Positions 1-7,922 of a stretch of DNA of 63,901 nt are shown here, in pieces; within the stretch, counting starts at the first letter, position 1; every line of letters begins with the position of its first letter. The stretch covers positions 1 through 63,901 of the forward strand of contig JBLIMR010000010.1 of the NCBI GenBank assembly GCA_047638815.1. Reading direction: 5' to 3'. A model generated the notes under the pieces. That model worked only from the letters and a program-made list of their open reading frames with translations. It did no database searches and was not told the DNA's origin. The DNA comes from JAJRRH01 sp047638815. GTDB taxonomy: Bacteria; Bacteroidota; Bacteroidia; Flavobacteriales_D; JABDKJ01. Made by a program: the position numbers and the translations under genes.

Positions 1-434
1 ATCAATGTGTTTTTGAGACCGAACCCATTAAGGTATGCTGAGATAATAATGCCACTAAGTCTTTCACCATAGCTCTGTAATTGATCTTTTGTTTTCAAAG
101 ACAATTCCTTAAGAAGGTAGACACCATATGCTAATTCCTCAAATTCCGATAGCATTTCCTTAACCTCGGATTGTATAGAATCTTGACTCACAGGATCAAC
201 CAACTCAAGGATAACCTGCATATGGTTATTCCTAATGTCTTGACAGACTTGTCGATACTTTACATTGCCCGCAGCTGCTAATTCTCCACTCGCTATAAGA
301 GCATTGGTAATACCTTTAAATGCTGAAAAGATGATCAATAATTGTTCATTCTTTCGAGATTTTAATATGTCTGCTACACTTCTAATGGTTTCAGGATTTT
401 CCACTGACGAACCACCAAACTTAATTATTCTCAT
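1..434 (-). CDS. Aspartate kinase N-terminus (partial, runs off the left edge)
   Basis: Aspartate kinase phosphorylates L-aspartate in the first step towards lysine, threonine and methionine. Translation from the ATG at 432-434 begins MRIIKFGGSSVENPETI, the KFGG(S/T)SV nucleotide-binding signature of the amino acid kinase family, and stays open for 144 codons to the window edge. In many Bacteroidetes this N-terminus belongs to the fused aspartate kinase/homoserine dehydrogenase ThrA, but the downstream part is outside the window, so a single-domain LysC-type enzyme cannot be excluded. The 181 bases between this start and the next gene hold no other gene that I can see. Confidence 0.85.
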   Translation of the reverse strand, partial: MRIIKFGGSSVENPETIRSVADILKSRKNEQLLIIFSAFKGITNALIASGELAAAGNVKYRQVCQDIRNNHMQVILELVDPVSQDSIQSEVKEMLSEFEELAYGVYLLKELSLKTKDQLQSYGERLSGIIISAYLNGFGLKNTL

Positions 435-615
435 TACTCTTAATTATCTGAACCTTCATAAAAGGCATTAAATATCTATAAATTATTGACATGAATTTGC
501 ATCATTTCTTCAAAGAATACCAACTCATATAATAGGTGTAATTATGTACGATCTATTATGAAGAAAGTTATAGAAATACAGACTTAATTAGGCCACATGT
601 ATAAATGGAGTTAAT

Positions 616-1323
616 CTATCTACCTCTATTTGAAACTCTCATGTATTTTGTAAAGAAATATATCAAATTAGCCAATGAGCCCAACGCGGCAACAACATAG
701 GTTCTGGCAGCCCATTTAAGTGCATCTTCTGCGCCAGAGAGTTCTTGCGTTGTCACCACATTTTTTTGTTTCATCCATGCAAGAGCTCTATTGCTTGCAT
801 CAAATTCTACAGGAAGAGTTATTAATGAAAAAACTGTGGTCATAGCAAACAGTGCTAATCCAGCGAACAAAACATAGGGATTGCCCGTGGAGCCTACAAT
901 TGCAAAGCCTGCCATTATTACCCAATTCATAAGTTTGGATGAAATATTAACCATGGGCACTAGTTTTGATCGCATTACAAGCCAGGAATATGAATTAGCA
1001 TGTTGAACAGCATGGCCTACTTCATGAGCTGCTACCGCTGCTGCCGAAGCATTACGTTCATCATAGACAACTTGACTTAAGTTTACGGTTTTGTTGCTTG
1101 GGTTGTAATGATCCGTTAATTGTCCCTTAACAGAGATTACATCAACATCGGTTATATCATTGTCAAGAAGCATTTTTTCTGCGATTTCTTTTCCGCTCAT
1201 TCCATTCTCCAAACTAATTTTAGAGTAATGCCCAAATTTAGATTTGAGTTTTCTACTAACCAACATGCTGATCAACATAAAAACACCGCCAATTATAATG
1301 GCCGTTGTATCCATTCCCATCAT
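616..1323 (-). CDS. YugP-like membrane zinc metallopeptidase
   Basis: A predicted membrane-bound zinc protease of the YugP/Zn_peptidase_2 family. The 235-residue protein has an N-terminal membrane helix (about residues 7-22), then a HEVGHAVQHA motif at about 100-109, which is the HExxH zinc site with the family's following Q/H. Two or three hydrophobic stretches follow around residues 125-170 and 205-225. Length and layout match the family. Possible starts are the clustered ATGs at 1323, 1320 and 1314. No substrate is known for the family. The gene stands alone between aspartate kinase and RNase Z. Confidence 0.85.
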   Translation of the reverse strand: MMGMDTTAIIIGGVFMLISMLVSRKLKSKFGHYSKISLENGMSGKEIAEKMLLDNDITDVDVISVKGQLTDHYNPSNKTVNLSQVVYDERNASAAAVAAHEVGHAVQHANSYSWLVMRSKLVPMVNISSKLMNWVIMAGFAIVGSTGNPYVLFAGLALFAMTTVFSLITLPVEFDASNRALAWMKQKNVVTTQELSGAEDALKWAARTYVVAALGSLANLIYFFTKYMRVSNRGR

Positions 1324-1391
1324 TATTTTAATAGTTTACGTATTGAGTAAATATAAAAATTAATTTGAGCAGAAATAATACTCATCAATCA

Positions 1392-2318
1392 TTATATCAA
1401 CTGGTTGTCTATGAAAAATACTTTAGAATCTTCAGCCAATTCAGTATTCTCAAACACCGAAACTGCTTCTTCAAGAAATCCATCAGTATTAGTATATCTG
1501 GCAGAATAATGGCCTAGAATTAAACGACCTACTTTAGCGTCCTTGGCAATAGTTGCAGCATCTTTGGCGGTTGAATGAAATGTTTTAATTGCCCGATCCT
1601 TTAGATCCTCAAGGAAGGTTGATTCGTGGTAAAGTAGATCCACTTCTTTAATGTAATTTACAATATTTGGTTCATATATTGTGTCACTGCAGAAGGCGTA
1701 TGAACGAGGTTTTGGCGCAGGAATGACTAAGTTTTTATTGGGGATTACTTTTCCTTCGTTATCAATAAAATCTGCTCCTGCTTTTATTTGCTTTATTTGC
1801 TTAACGGGAATATTGTAAAATGCAATTTTTGATTTTATAATATTGGCCTTCTTTTGTTTTTCAATAAACTTGAAGCCAGTACAAGGCACACGATGGCGGA
1901 GAGGAAAACTGTATACTGAAATGGATTTATCTTCAAACACTAGGTAATCCTTATCGTCTTTGGTAGGTAAAAAAGTGAGTTCGAATTGGACTTTAGCTTT
2001 TGAGACGGAAAAATGTAATTGTAATATTTTCTCTAGTTGTGGAGGTCCAATAATGGTAAGTGGATTCGTTCTACCCAATAGGTTTAATGAGGAGACTAAA
2101 CCCATCAAGCCCAAATAGTGATCTCCATGCAAATGACTAATGAAAATGGCACTCATCTTTTGCAATTTAGCGTGATTATTACGTAGGGCCAATTGAGTTC
2201 CCTCTCCGCAGTCAACCAGATAATTTTTATTTGCTATACTGATGAGCTGTGCTGTCGGATTACGATGGACTACAGGTAGTGCCGAACCGCAACCAAGTAT
2301 TGTTATTTCAAAGTTCAA
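1392..2318 (-). CDS. rnz: Ribonuclease Z (tRNA 3' processing)
   Basis: Zinc-dependent endonuclease that trims the 3' ends of tRNA precursors. The metallo-beta-lactamase fold shows ILGCGSALP at the N-terminus, DCGEGTQ at about 36-42, HLHGDH at about 62-67, then FCSDT, YHEST, a histidine in FHSTAKDA and LGHYSARY near the C-terminus: the full RNase Z set. I place the start at TTG 2316-2318 (MNFEITILG, 308 residues) because the frame's only upstream ATG, at 2354, lies inside the rho-independent terminator of the preceding gene and would add residues the family lacks. The non-ATG start is an inference. Confidence 0.88.
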   Translation of the reverse strand: MNFEITILGCGSALPVVHRNPTAQLISIANKNYLVDCGEGTQLALRNNHAKLQKMSAIFISHLHGDHYLGLMGLVSSLNLLGRTNPLTIIGPPQLEKILQLHFSVSKAKVQFELTFLPTKDDKDYLVFEDKSISVYSFPLRHRVPCTGFKFIEKQKKANIIKSKIAFYNIPVKQIKQIKAGADFIDNEGKVIPNKNLVIPAPKPRSYAFCSDTIYEPNIVNYIKEVDLLYHESTFLEDLKDRAIKTFHSTAKDAATIAKDAKVGRLILGHYSARYTNTDGFLEEAVSVFENTELAEDSKVFFIDNQLI

Positions 2319-2343
2319 TTTGATAAAGTAATTAGATATAAAA

Positions 2344-2372
2344 AAAGCCACCACTAATTAAAGGGTGGCTTT
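2344..2372 (-). terminator. Rho-independent terminator after the T9SS protein gene
   Basis: AAAGCCACC and GGTGGCTTT form a 9-bp stem around an A/T-rich loop, and on the minus strand the stem runs into a T-rich tract. It lies 19 bases past the stop of the gene at 2391-3137. It overlaps the only upstream ATG available to RNase Z, which is why that ATG was rejected. Confidence 0.85.
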
Positions 2373-2390
2373 CAATCATTTAGTTAAAAA

Positions 2391-3137
2391 TTATTTTTGC
2401 ACCATTAACCTTTTGGTTTGTGTAAAACCATTGTTGGTTAGATTGTAAAGGTAAATTCCATTATTTAAGTTTTCTGCAAAGTATTTATACTCATTAATAC
2501 CGGCAATAGCATTGAAAGTTTCTTGAAACAGCCTCTCGCCCATCATATTGAATATTTCAAAAGTCACTACGCCAGATTCTTTCAGAATGTATGGAATAGT
2601 AGTTACCTCTGCCATTGGATTGGGTGCATTCTGTCCAAGATTAATGGTTATTGGTTCTAGCTCATCAATTCCATTAGGATCCAAAACATCCAATGAGTAA
2701 CTATTATCACTGTATGGCAATGGAATACCTATAGGTCCCACACTTGCATAAATTGTAAGATTAATAGTTAACGGATATTCACCAATCACAAATGTCGAAC
2801 CCTCGATAAGAATGCAAGCTTGTTCACCACCTAAAACAACGCACCCAGCAGTATTGCAATCAAATGAATATCCATCAGGTAGTCCAACAATACTTGACAC
2901 TTCTACAGAGTCAATATTATATGCAGAGTATGCTGGATCTATTTCACCACCATTAATTGGTGCTTTGATATTAACAACTGTAGAATACATAAGTCCTTCA
3001 AATGAAGGTGGCAATCCCTCTGTTGGACTTGGCCAAAAACCAAAAGTTTCACCAGCATATGCAGGGTCGGGTGTACATTGACCGAAAGAAGCCAGACCTA
3101 TTAATAAAGCCCCAGCAAAAAGTATAATTTTTTTCAT
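2391..3137 (-). CDS. Secreted protein with T9SS C-terminal sorting domain
   Basis: A 248-residue exported protein of unknown function. Residues 1-19 form a signal peptide (MKKIILFAGALLIGLASFG). The middle has three cysteines (SFDCNTAGC, EQACI) and no recognised catalytic motif. The last 80 or so residues form a type IX secretion sorting domain: LGQNAPNPMAEVTTIPY, then VTFEIFNMMGERL, GINEYKY and a final NGIYLYNL...RLMVQK. Such domains carry proteins across the outer membrane and are removed there. It starts 2 bases after the stop of the STAS gene, so the two are probably co-transcribed, which is an odd pairing of a cytosolic regulator and a surface protein. Confidence 0.85.
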   Translation of the reverse strand: MKKIILFAGALLIGLASFGQCTPDPAYAGETFGFWPSPTEGLPPSFEGLMYSTVVNIKAPINGGEIDPAYSAYNIDSVEVSSIVGLPDGYSFDCNTAGCVVLGGEQACILIEGSTFVIGEYPLTINLTIYASVGPIGIPLPYSDNSYSLDVLDPNGIDELEPITINLGQNAPNPMAEVTTIPYILKESGVVTFEIFNMMGERLFQETFNAIAGINEYKYFAENLNNGIYLYNLTNNGFTQTKRLMVQK

Positions 3138-3139
3138 AT

Positions 3140-3502
3140 CTATAAATTCTTCCCCAACTCCTCCATCATTAACAGATCCTCTGCTTCTGACAATGTGTGG
3201 GTAATGTTTAATACTGAATCCAGCTGTGAGATTACAATTAATTTTTTCACTGGATCATTTAGTCCTGTAAGTACAAAAGTTCCATTTTGTTCCTTACACA
3301 TTCTATTCGCTATTAACAGCGCACTCAGACCTGATGAATCACAGTAACGTGTTTCGCTTAAGTCAATAATGATACTCTTAACACCATTTTTATTAAGATA
3401 AACCAGCTCTGACTTAAGATCAGGAGCTACTTGTGCATCTAACTTCTCCAGTTTAGAGGCAACAATACTGTAATTATCTTTATTTTCTATTTTGAAATTC
3501 AT
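3140..3502 (-). CDS. STAS-domain protein, anti-sigma factor antagonist type
   Basis: A 120-residue single-domain STAS protein, the family of SpoIIAA-like anti-anti-sigma factors. IIIDLSETRYCDSSGLSALL holds the conserved D-S-S-G-L segment, in which the second serine is the phosphorylation site in characterised members. The start at 3502 (MNFKIENKDNY) fits the domain boundary; an upstream ATG at 3538 would add a 12-residue tail with no family match. No partner kinase or sigma factor lies nearby. It sits directly upstream of a T9SS-secreted protein gene, with a 2-base gap. Confidence 0.85.
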   Translation of the reverse strand: MNFKIENKDNYSIVASKLEKLDAQVAPDLKSELVYLNKNGVKSIIIDLSETRYCDSSGLSALLIANRMCKEQNGTFVLTGLNDPVKKLIVISQLDSVLNITHTLSEAEDLLMMEELGKNL

Positions 3503-3610
3503 AACTAAAATTTGATTGTCTCTAAAGTTACAATTCATTTAATCCCAATTAAGGTAGAGAAAAATATTTATTTCTACCCCCTATGTTAATAATGTAAATC
3601 TACTATAAAA

Positions 3611-4543
3611 TTAGTTCCGGTGCACCTTTTGAGCCAAAAGATATAGGATAGCCATTCGGATAGCAACCCCATTTTCAACCTGATTTAAGATGATTGCATG
3701 TTCTGAGTCTGCTAGCTCACTTGTTATTTCTACGCCTCTATTTATTGGGCCTGGATGCAATATTAGCGGTGAAGCATCACATTTCCTCAGAATACTCTCA
3801 TTAAGTTGATATTGCATGGCATACTCTCTAATACTAGGATAATATGACTCTCCTTGCCTTTCCTTTTGTATTCTGAGCATGTTTAAAACCTCATTATTCC
3901 TTACAGTCTCTTCCAAGTTAAAAGAAACAGTTACCCCCAAATCACCAATATATTTCGGTATTAAGGTTGCTGGCCCGCAAACGGTGACTTTTGCACCAAG
4001 TTTTTGAAGGCAATATATATTAGACAAAGCCACTCTAGAGTGCATTATGTCTCCAATAATTGCCACTTTTTTATTCTTTAGATCACCTAACTTTTCTTGC
4101 ATCGAATAAGCATCAAGAAGGGCCTGTGTCGGGTGGGCATGTGTACCATCACCGGCATTTACTATTTTGGCGTCCACATGTTCTGAGAGAAATTGTGCAG
4201 CTCCAGGAGTTGGGTGACGCATGACTATCATATCAACTTTCATTGAAAGAATATTATTTGCCGTATCGATGAGGGTCTCCCCTTTCTTAACCGAAGATTG
4301 TCCAGCAGAGAAGTTAATGACATCAGCGGATAATCTTTTTTCAGCCAACTCAAATGATAATTTTGTTCTCGTGGAATTTTCGAAAAATAGATTTGCAATG
4401 GTTACGTCCCTTAGAGTAGGCACTTTTTTGATTGGACGATTAATGACTTCCTTGAAAAAATCTGCAGTTTCAAAGATTAATTGAATATCACTTACTTTAA
4501 GTTCTTTAATACCTATTAAATTGTCAACAGAGAGTTCTTTCAT
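3611..4543 (-). CDS. pyrB: Aspartate carbamoyltransferase catalytic subunit
   Basis: Catalyses carbamoyl phosphate plus aspartate to carbamoyl aspartate, the first committed step of pyrimidine synthesis. The 310-residue protein has the carbamoyl-phosphate motif FFENSTRTKLSFE (about 53-65), a loop SAGQSSVKKGET carrying the catalytic Ser/Lys, HPTQALLD, GDIMHSRVALS, and HPGPINRGVEI near the C-terminus. All parts expected for PyrB are present. The start abuts the stop of pyrR (4544), so the two form one operon. No regulatory pyrI subunit is adjacent. Confidence 0.97.
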   Translation of the reverse strand: MKELSVDNLIGIKELKVSDIQLIFETADFFKEVINRPIKKVPTLRDVTIANLFFENSTRTKLSFELAEKRLSADVINFSAGQSSVKKGETLIDTANNILSMKVDMIVMRHPTPGAAQFLSEHVDAKIVNAGDGTHAHPTQALLDAYSMQEKLGDLKNKKVAIIGDIMHSRVALSNIYCLQKLGAKVTVCGPATLIPKYIGDLGVTVSFNLEETVRNNEVLNMLRIQKERQGESYYPSIREYAMQYQLNESILRKCDASPLILHPGPINRGVEITSELADSEHAIILNQVENGVAIRMAILYLLAQKVHRN

Positions 4544-5086
4544 TTAAATTGAATAAATAAGTTTGACAAGTTTTGGCCCCTGATTTTTACCCCATTCAAC
4601 TTTCACCTTTTGTGTATCAATAGCGTCTACTTCCTTTCCAACAAAATCAGGGTTGATCGGTAATTCTCTAGAAAAACGTCTATCTATAAGAACAAGGAGT
4701 TCCACTTTGTTTGGACGTCCGTATGTCCCAATTGCATCAAGAGCAGCCCTTATGGTTCTACCAGTATAAAGGACATCATCAACCAATACAATGTTTTTTC
4801 CCTCGACTTCAAAATCAAGTTGCGTGCTATTCGCTTCTAATGGAACGGACCTTCTACCAAAATCATCTCGAAAGAATGTGATATCCAACTTCCCTTCTTG
4901 AACCGCAATCTCTGGGACTATTTCATTGAGCTTTCTTACGATTAAACTGGCCAAAATGGAACCTCTGGGTTGGATGCCAATGACAACTGTTTTAGAGAAA
5001 TCACCATGGCGTTCAGCGATTTCGTAACACAATCGATTTATCGTTAATTCTATTTGCTTTTTACTCAGTAAGGTAATTGGCTCCAT
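4544..5086 (-). CDS. pyrR: PyrR-type phosphoribosyltransferase / pyrimidine regulator
   Basis: PyrR proteins are uracil phosphoribosyltransferases that in some bacteria also bind pyr mRNA and control attenuation. The 180-residue product has the PRPP-binding loop IVLVDDVLYTGRTIRAALDA and the PRGSILA and DRRFSRELP segments of the family. The start at 5086 (MEPITLLSK) is favoured because a TAnnTTTG -7 box ends only five bases before it, leaving no room for the upstream in-frame ATG at 5152, which also overlaps the rpsA terminator. That spacing suggests a leaderless or nearly leaderless message, so mRNA-leader attenuation of this operon from this promoter is unlikely. Confidence 0.93.
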   Translation of the reverse strand: MEPITLLSKKQIELTINRLCYEIAERHGDFSKTVVIGIQPRGSILASLIVRKLNEIVPEIAVQEGKLDITFFRDDFGRRSVPLEANSTQLDFEVEGKNIVLVDDVLYTGRTIRAALDAIGTYGRPNKVELLVLIDRRFSRELPINPDFVGKEVDAIDTQKVKVEWGKNQGPKLVKLIYSI

Positions 5087-5090
5087 ACCA

Positions 5091-5098
5091 CAAATGTA
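5091..5098 (-). promoter_or_regulatory. Bacteroidetes -7 box of the pyrR-pyrB operon
   Basis: Read on the minus strand this is TACATTTG, matching TAnnTTTG. It lies between the rpsA terminator (5143-5172) and the pyrR ATG at 5086. I saw no TTG at the usual -33 distance. The expected transcript start falls at or next to the ATG. Confidence 0.6.
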
Positions 5099-5142
5099 TC
5101 TTTTTTTGTTGTAAGCATAATTGAAAATTACATTCAAAAAAA

Positions 5143-5172
5143 AGACCCTCATGTAATTTTACATGAGGGTCT
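5143..5172 (-). terminator. Rho-independent terminator of rpsA
   Basis: A near-perfect palindrome: AGACCCTCATGTAA pairs with TTACATGAGGGTCT around a two-base loop, followed on the minus strand by a run of T. It sits 24 bases past the rpsA stop. Confidence 0.92.
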
Positions 5173-5195
5173 CAATCTGTTTTTACGACTTAGGA

Positions 5196-7229
5196 TTACT
5201 CCTTGCCACCTTCCATTTTAGCTTTAAGGTCTGATAAAACATCAAGATCACCTAGCGTAGACTTCTCTTGAGACTTATTCATTTTCTTAATTGCTTTTTC
5301 ATTATTGGCATTGTCAGTAGATTTTTGTTTTCTTTCTTGATCTTTAACCTCCTCAGGACTATCTTCAAATGTTCTTAGATGAGAAACAACAATTTTCTTG
5401 GCATTCTTATTGAATTCAAGAATTTTGAAATTCAATTGTTCTCCTTCTCTAGCATTCGTTCCGTCTTCTTTTCTAAGATGTTTCTTAGGGCAAACAGCTT
5501 CCATACCGTATTGAAGACTTACAATAGCAGAGTTTTGATTCAGTTTTACAACAGTACCTTCATAGTTTTCATCTTCTTTGAAAACTGTTTCGAACACATC
5601 CCACGGGTTTTCTTCCAATTGTTTGTGGCCTAGACTTAATCTTCTATTTTCTGCATCTACTTCAATCACCATTACTTCTAGTTCATCGCCAATGGCACAG
5701 AATTCAGACGGGTGCTTGATTCTTTTTTGCCAAGACAAATCAGAAATGTGAATTAATCCATCAACACCTTCTTCCAATTCCACGAAAATTCCGAAGTGTG
5801 TGAAGTTTCTTACTATTGAAGTATGTTTAGAGTCAACAGGATATTTCTTGTCAATGTTTTTCCAAGGATCCTCTGAAAGTTGTTTCATACCGAGAGACAT
5901 TTTCTTGTCATCTCTATCTAAGGTAAGAATCTGAGCATTTATCTTCTCTCCTACTTTTAGGAAGTCTTTCGAGCTTCTTAAGTGTTGAGACCAGCTCATT
6001 TCTGAAGCATGAAGTAACCCTTCAATTCCTGGTTGAATTTCAACAAAAGCTCCGTAGTCAGCAAGAACAACAACTGTTCCTTCAACAACATCACCTTCCT
6101 TAACTTCATCACCAAGTTTATCCCAAGGATGATCAGACAATTGTTTGTATCCAAGAGCAATTCTTTTCTTCTCATTATCGAAGTCAAGAATAACAACGTT
6201 GATTTTTTGATCCAATTCAACAACTTCTTCAGGGTGAGAAATTCTTCCCCAAGAAAGATCAGTAATGTGAATCAATCCATCAACACCACCTAGATCAACA
6301 AAGACTCCATAAGAAGTAATGTTTTTAACAACACCCTCCAATACTTGTCCCTGCTCCAATTGAGCCATGATCTTATCTTTTTGAACTTCAAGTTCTGCTT
6401 CGATAAGGGCTTTGTGTGATACAACTACGTTCTTATATTCTTGATTGATTTTCACAACCTTTAGTTCCATGTTTTTACCAACGTATTCATCGTAGTCACG
6501 AATTGGCTTAACATCAATTTGAGATCCTGGAAGGAAAACCTCCAAGCCAAACAAATCAACAATAAGTCCACCACGTGTTCTGCATAATACATGTCCCATA
6601 ACCACTTCTCCTGTTTCCAGTACAGCGTTTACTTTATTCCATGCACCATATACTCTGGCCATTTTGTGTGAAAGAACCAATTGACCATTATGATCTTCAG
6701 TACTTACAACATATACTTTAACATCATCTCCAGCTTTAAGATCTGGATTGTATCTAAACTCATTAAGTGAAATAACACCTTCTGACTTGTAATTGATATC
6801 AATGATTGCATTCTTTTTGGTAACACTAGTAATTTTACCGTCAAGTAATTCAGTTTCGGCAATAGAAGTTAAAGTTCTTCCGTATGCTTCGTGTAGATCT
6901 TCATCATCCTGTCCTACACTTGCAGAGTCACCTTGTTCAAATGCATCCCAATCAAAATCAAGATCTGGTTCAGCAGTAGTGTCCTCACCTCTTTCAACGT
7001 ATTTAGGTTTACTATCCTCGTTTTCGCCTTCTTCAGGAGTTGCTGTTGCAACTGGTTCGGTTTTCACTTCTTCTTTGGTTTCTGCAGCTTCAGGAGTTGA
7101 AGTCTCAGATGCTTCAGGTGTTGAAGTATCCGCAGATTCTGGAGTTGTACTTTCAGTACTTTCGGTATTGGTGTTTTCAACGTTGTTAGTTGCTTTATCC
7201 AATTCCTCGTTTTTGTTTTCTTCTGACAT
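5196..7229 (-). CDS. rpsA: 30S ribosomal protein S1 with acidic N-terminal extension
   Basis: S1 binds mRNA on the small ribosomal subunit and helps start translation. The 677-residue protein has six S1/OB repeats. Markers in order are LLDGKITSVTKKNAIIDI, GEVVMGHVLCRTRGGLIV, GQVLEGVVKNITSYGVFVDL, GDVVEGTVVVLADYGAFV, SIVRNFTHFGIFVEL and NYEGTVVKLNQNSAIVSL. Repeats 3 to 5 are the most typical. The first 110 or so residues are a Thr/Ser/Pro/Glu-rich, strongly acidic extension with a short repeated unit (STPEAxET). This makes the protein longer than E. coli S1 (557 residues), as in other Bacteroidetes. It has its own promoter and terminator. Confidence 0.97.
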   Translation of the reverse strand: MSEENKNEELDKATNNVENTNTESTESTTPESADTSTPEASETSTPEAAETKEEVKTEPVATATPEEGENEDSKPKYVERGEDTTAEPDLDFDWDAFEQGDSASVGQDDEDLHEAYGRTLTSIAETELLDGKITSVTKKNAIIDINYKSEGVISLNEFRYNPDLKAGDDVKVYVVSTEDHNGQLVLSHKMARVYGAWNKVNAVLETGEVVMGHVLCRTRGGLIVDLFGLEVFLPGSQIDVKPIRDYDEYVGKNMELKVVKINQEYKNVVVSHKALIEAELEVQKDKIMAQLEQGQVLEGVVKNITSYGVFVDLGGVDGLIHITDLSWGRISHPEEVVELDQKINVVILDFDNEKKRIALGYKQLSDHPWDKLGDEVKEGDVVEGTVVVLADYGAFVEIQPGIEGLLHASEMSWSQHLRSSKDFLKVGEKINAQILTLDRDDKKMSLGMKQLSEDPWKNIDKKYPVDSKHTSIVRNFTHFGIFVELEEGVDGLIHISDLSWQKRIKHPSEFCAIGDELEVMVIEVDAENRRLSLGHKQLEENPWDVFETVFKEDENYEGTVVKLNQNSAIVSLQYGMEAVCPKKHLRKEDGTNAREGEQLNFKILEFNKNAKKIVVSHLRTFEDSPEEVKDQERKQKSTDNANNEKAIKKMNKSQEKSTLGDLDVLSDLKAKMEGGKE

Positions 7230-7327
7230 TATCAGATTAAAAATTTGTATCTCGCATTTAAAAAAGGGTGTGTTGCGAAAGATTGTTTAATATAAAGAAC
7301 CACACCCAGGCTCCTATTTTCGGGGTG

Positions 7328-7358
7328 CAAAAGTAACATTTATATCCTATATATACAA
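7328..7358 (-). promoter_or_regulatory. rpsA promoter
   Basis: On the minus strand, TTG (7356-7358) is followed after 20 bases by TACTTTTG (7328-7335). This fits the Bacteroidetes promoter TTG-N(17-23)-TAnnTTTG. It lies about 100 bases before the rpsA start. Confidence 0.75.
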
Positions 7359-7922
7359 GCCGATTAAAAAGCCATTAATTATGGCTGAAACATAGGCGCA
7401 GCAAACGTTTGGGGGTTTGCTGATAGGAAGCCGCTTATTTTCACTTTTCTTCTTTATCCACAATATCTACTTATTAATCAGCAATCTGATCTAAAAGGAT
7501 ATTTGTAATATTGGATAATGTTCACAAAATAATTACTAACAACTCTAGATTTAAGGTCAATTCCTTAGTCGTTCAAAAAAGATCATTTAAAGAACCGAAT
7601 TGAATCGATAATACAACCATAAATATAGAATCATTCAGCTGGTATTGATCAGAATGACTGATATTTTAAACACGAATAAAACCAGTATAACTACTTCCCG
7701 TTATTCCTATTTCTCATCACGTATCAGCAAATATATCGAGTGCCGATCAATATAACATAATCTTTTTAAAAAAACTATACGATTTTTATTTTTTTGTTCA
7801 GATTATATATTGAATATTTGTGACCAGAGAATAAAGGATTATTCACATTGACATGTTGACTAATCTATTTGGTTTTCTGTTAAACAATTTAACCACACAT
7901 ACACTAATATCAAGCACAGAAT
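7359..7922. other. dnaA-rpsA intergenic region with DnaA-box-like sites; candidate origin
   Basis: This is the longest gene-free stretch in the window. It contains TTATCCACA at 7454-7462, identical to the strong E. coli DnaA box, and TTATTCACA at 7839-7847, which fits TTWTNCACA. Between them is a very A/T-rich tract around 7755-7815. The region ends at the dnaA start. Two boxes, an A/T-rich tract and dnaA itself suggest a replication origin or dnaA autoregulation. However, two boxes are few for an origin, and in many Bacteroidetes the origin is not beside dnaA. I see no gene here. Confidence 0.4.

Noticed and set aside
2319..2354. ATG at 2354 as start of RNase Z
   Set aside because: It lies inside the terminator hairpin of the previous gene and adds residues absent from the family; TTG 2318 aligns with the usual N-terminus.
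6793..7290. 165-codon open frame antisense to rpsA
   Set aside because: It is rich in serine and valine because it mirrors the acidic repeats of S1, has no family features and overlaps a well-supported gene.
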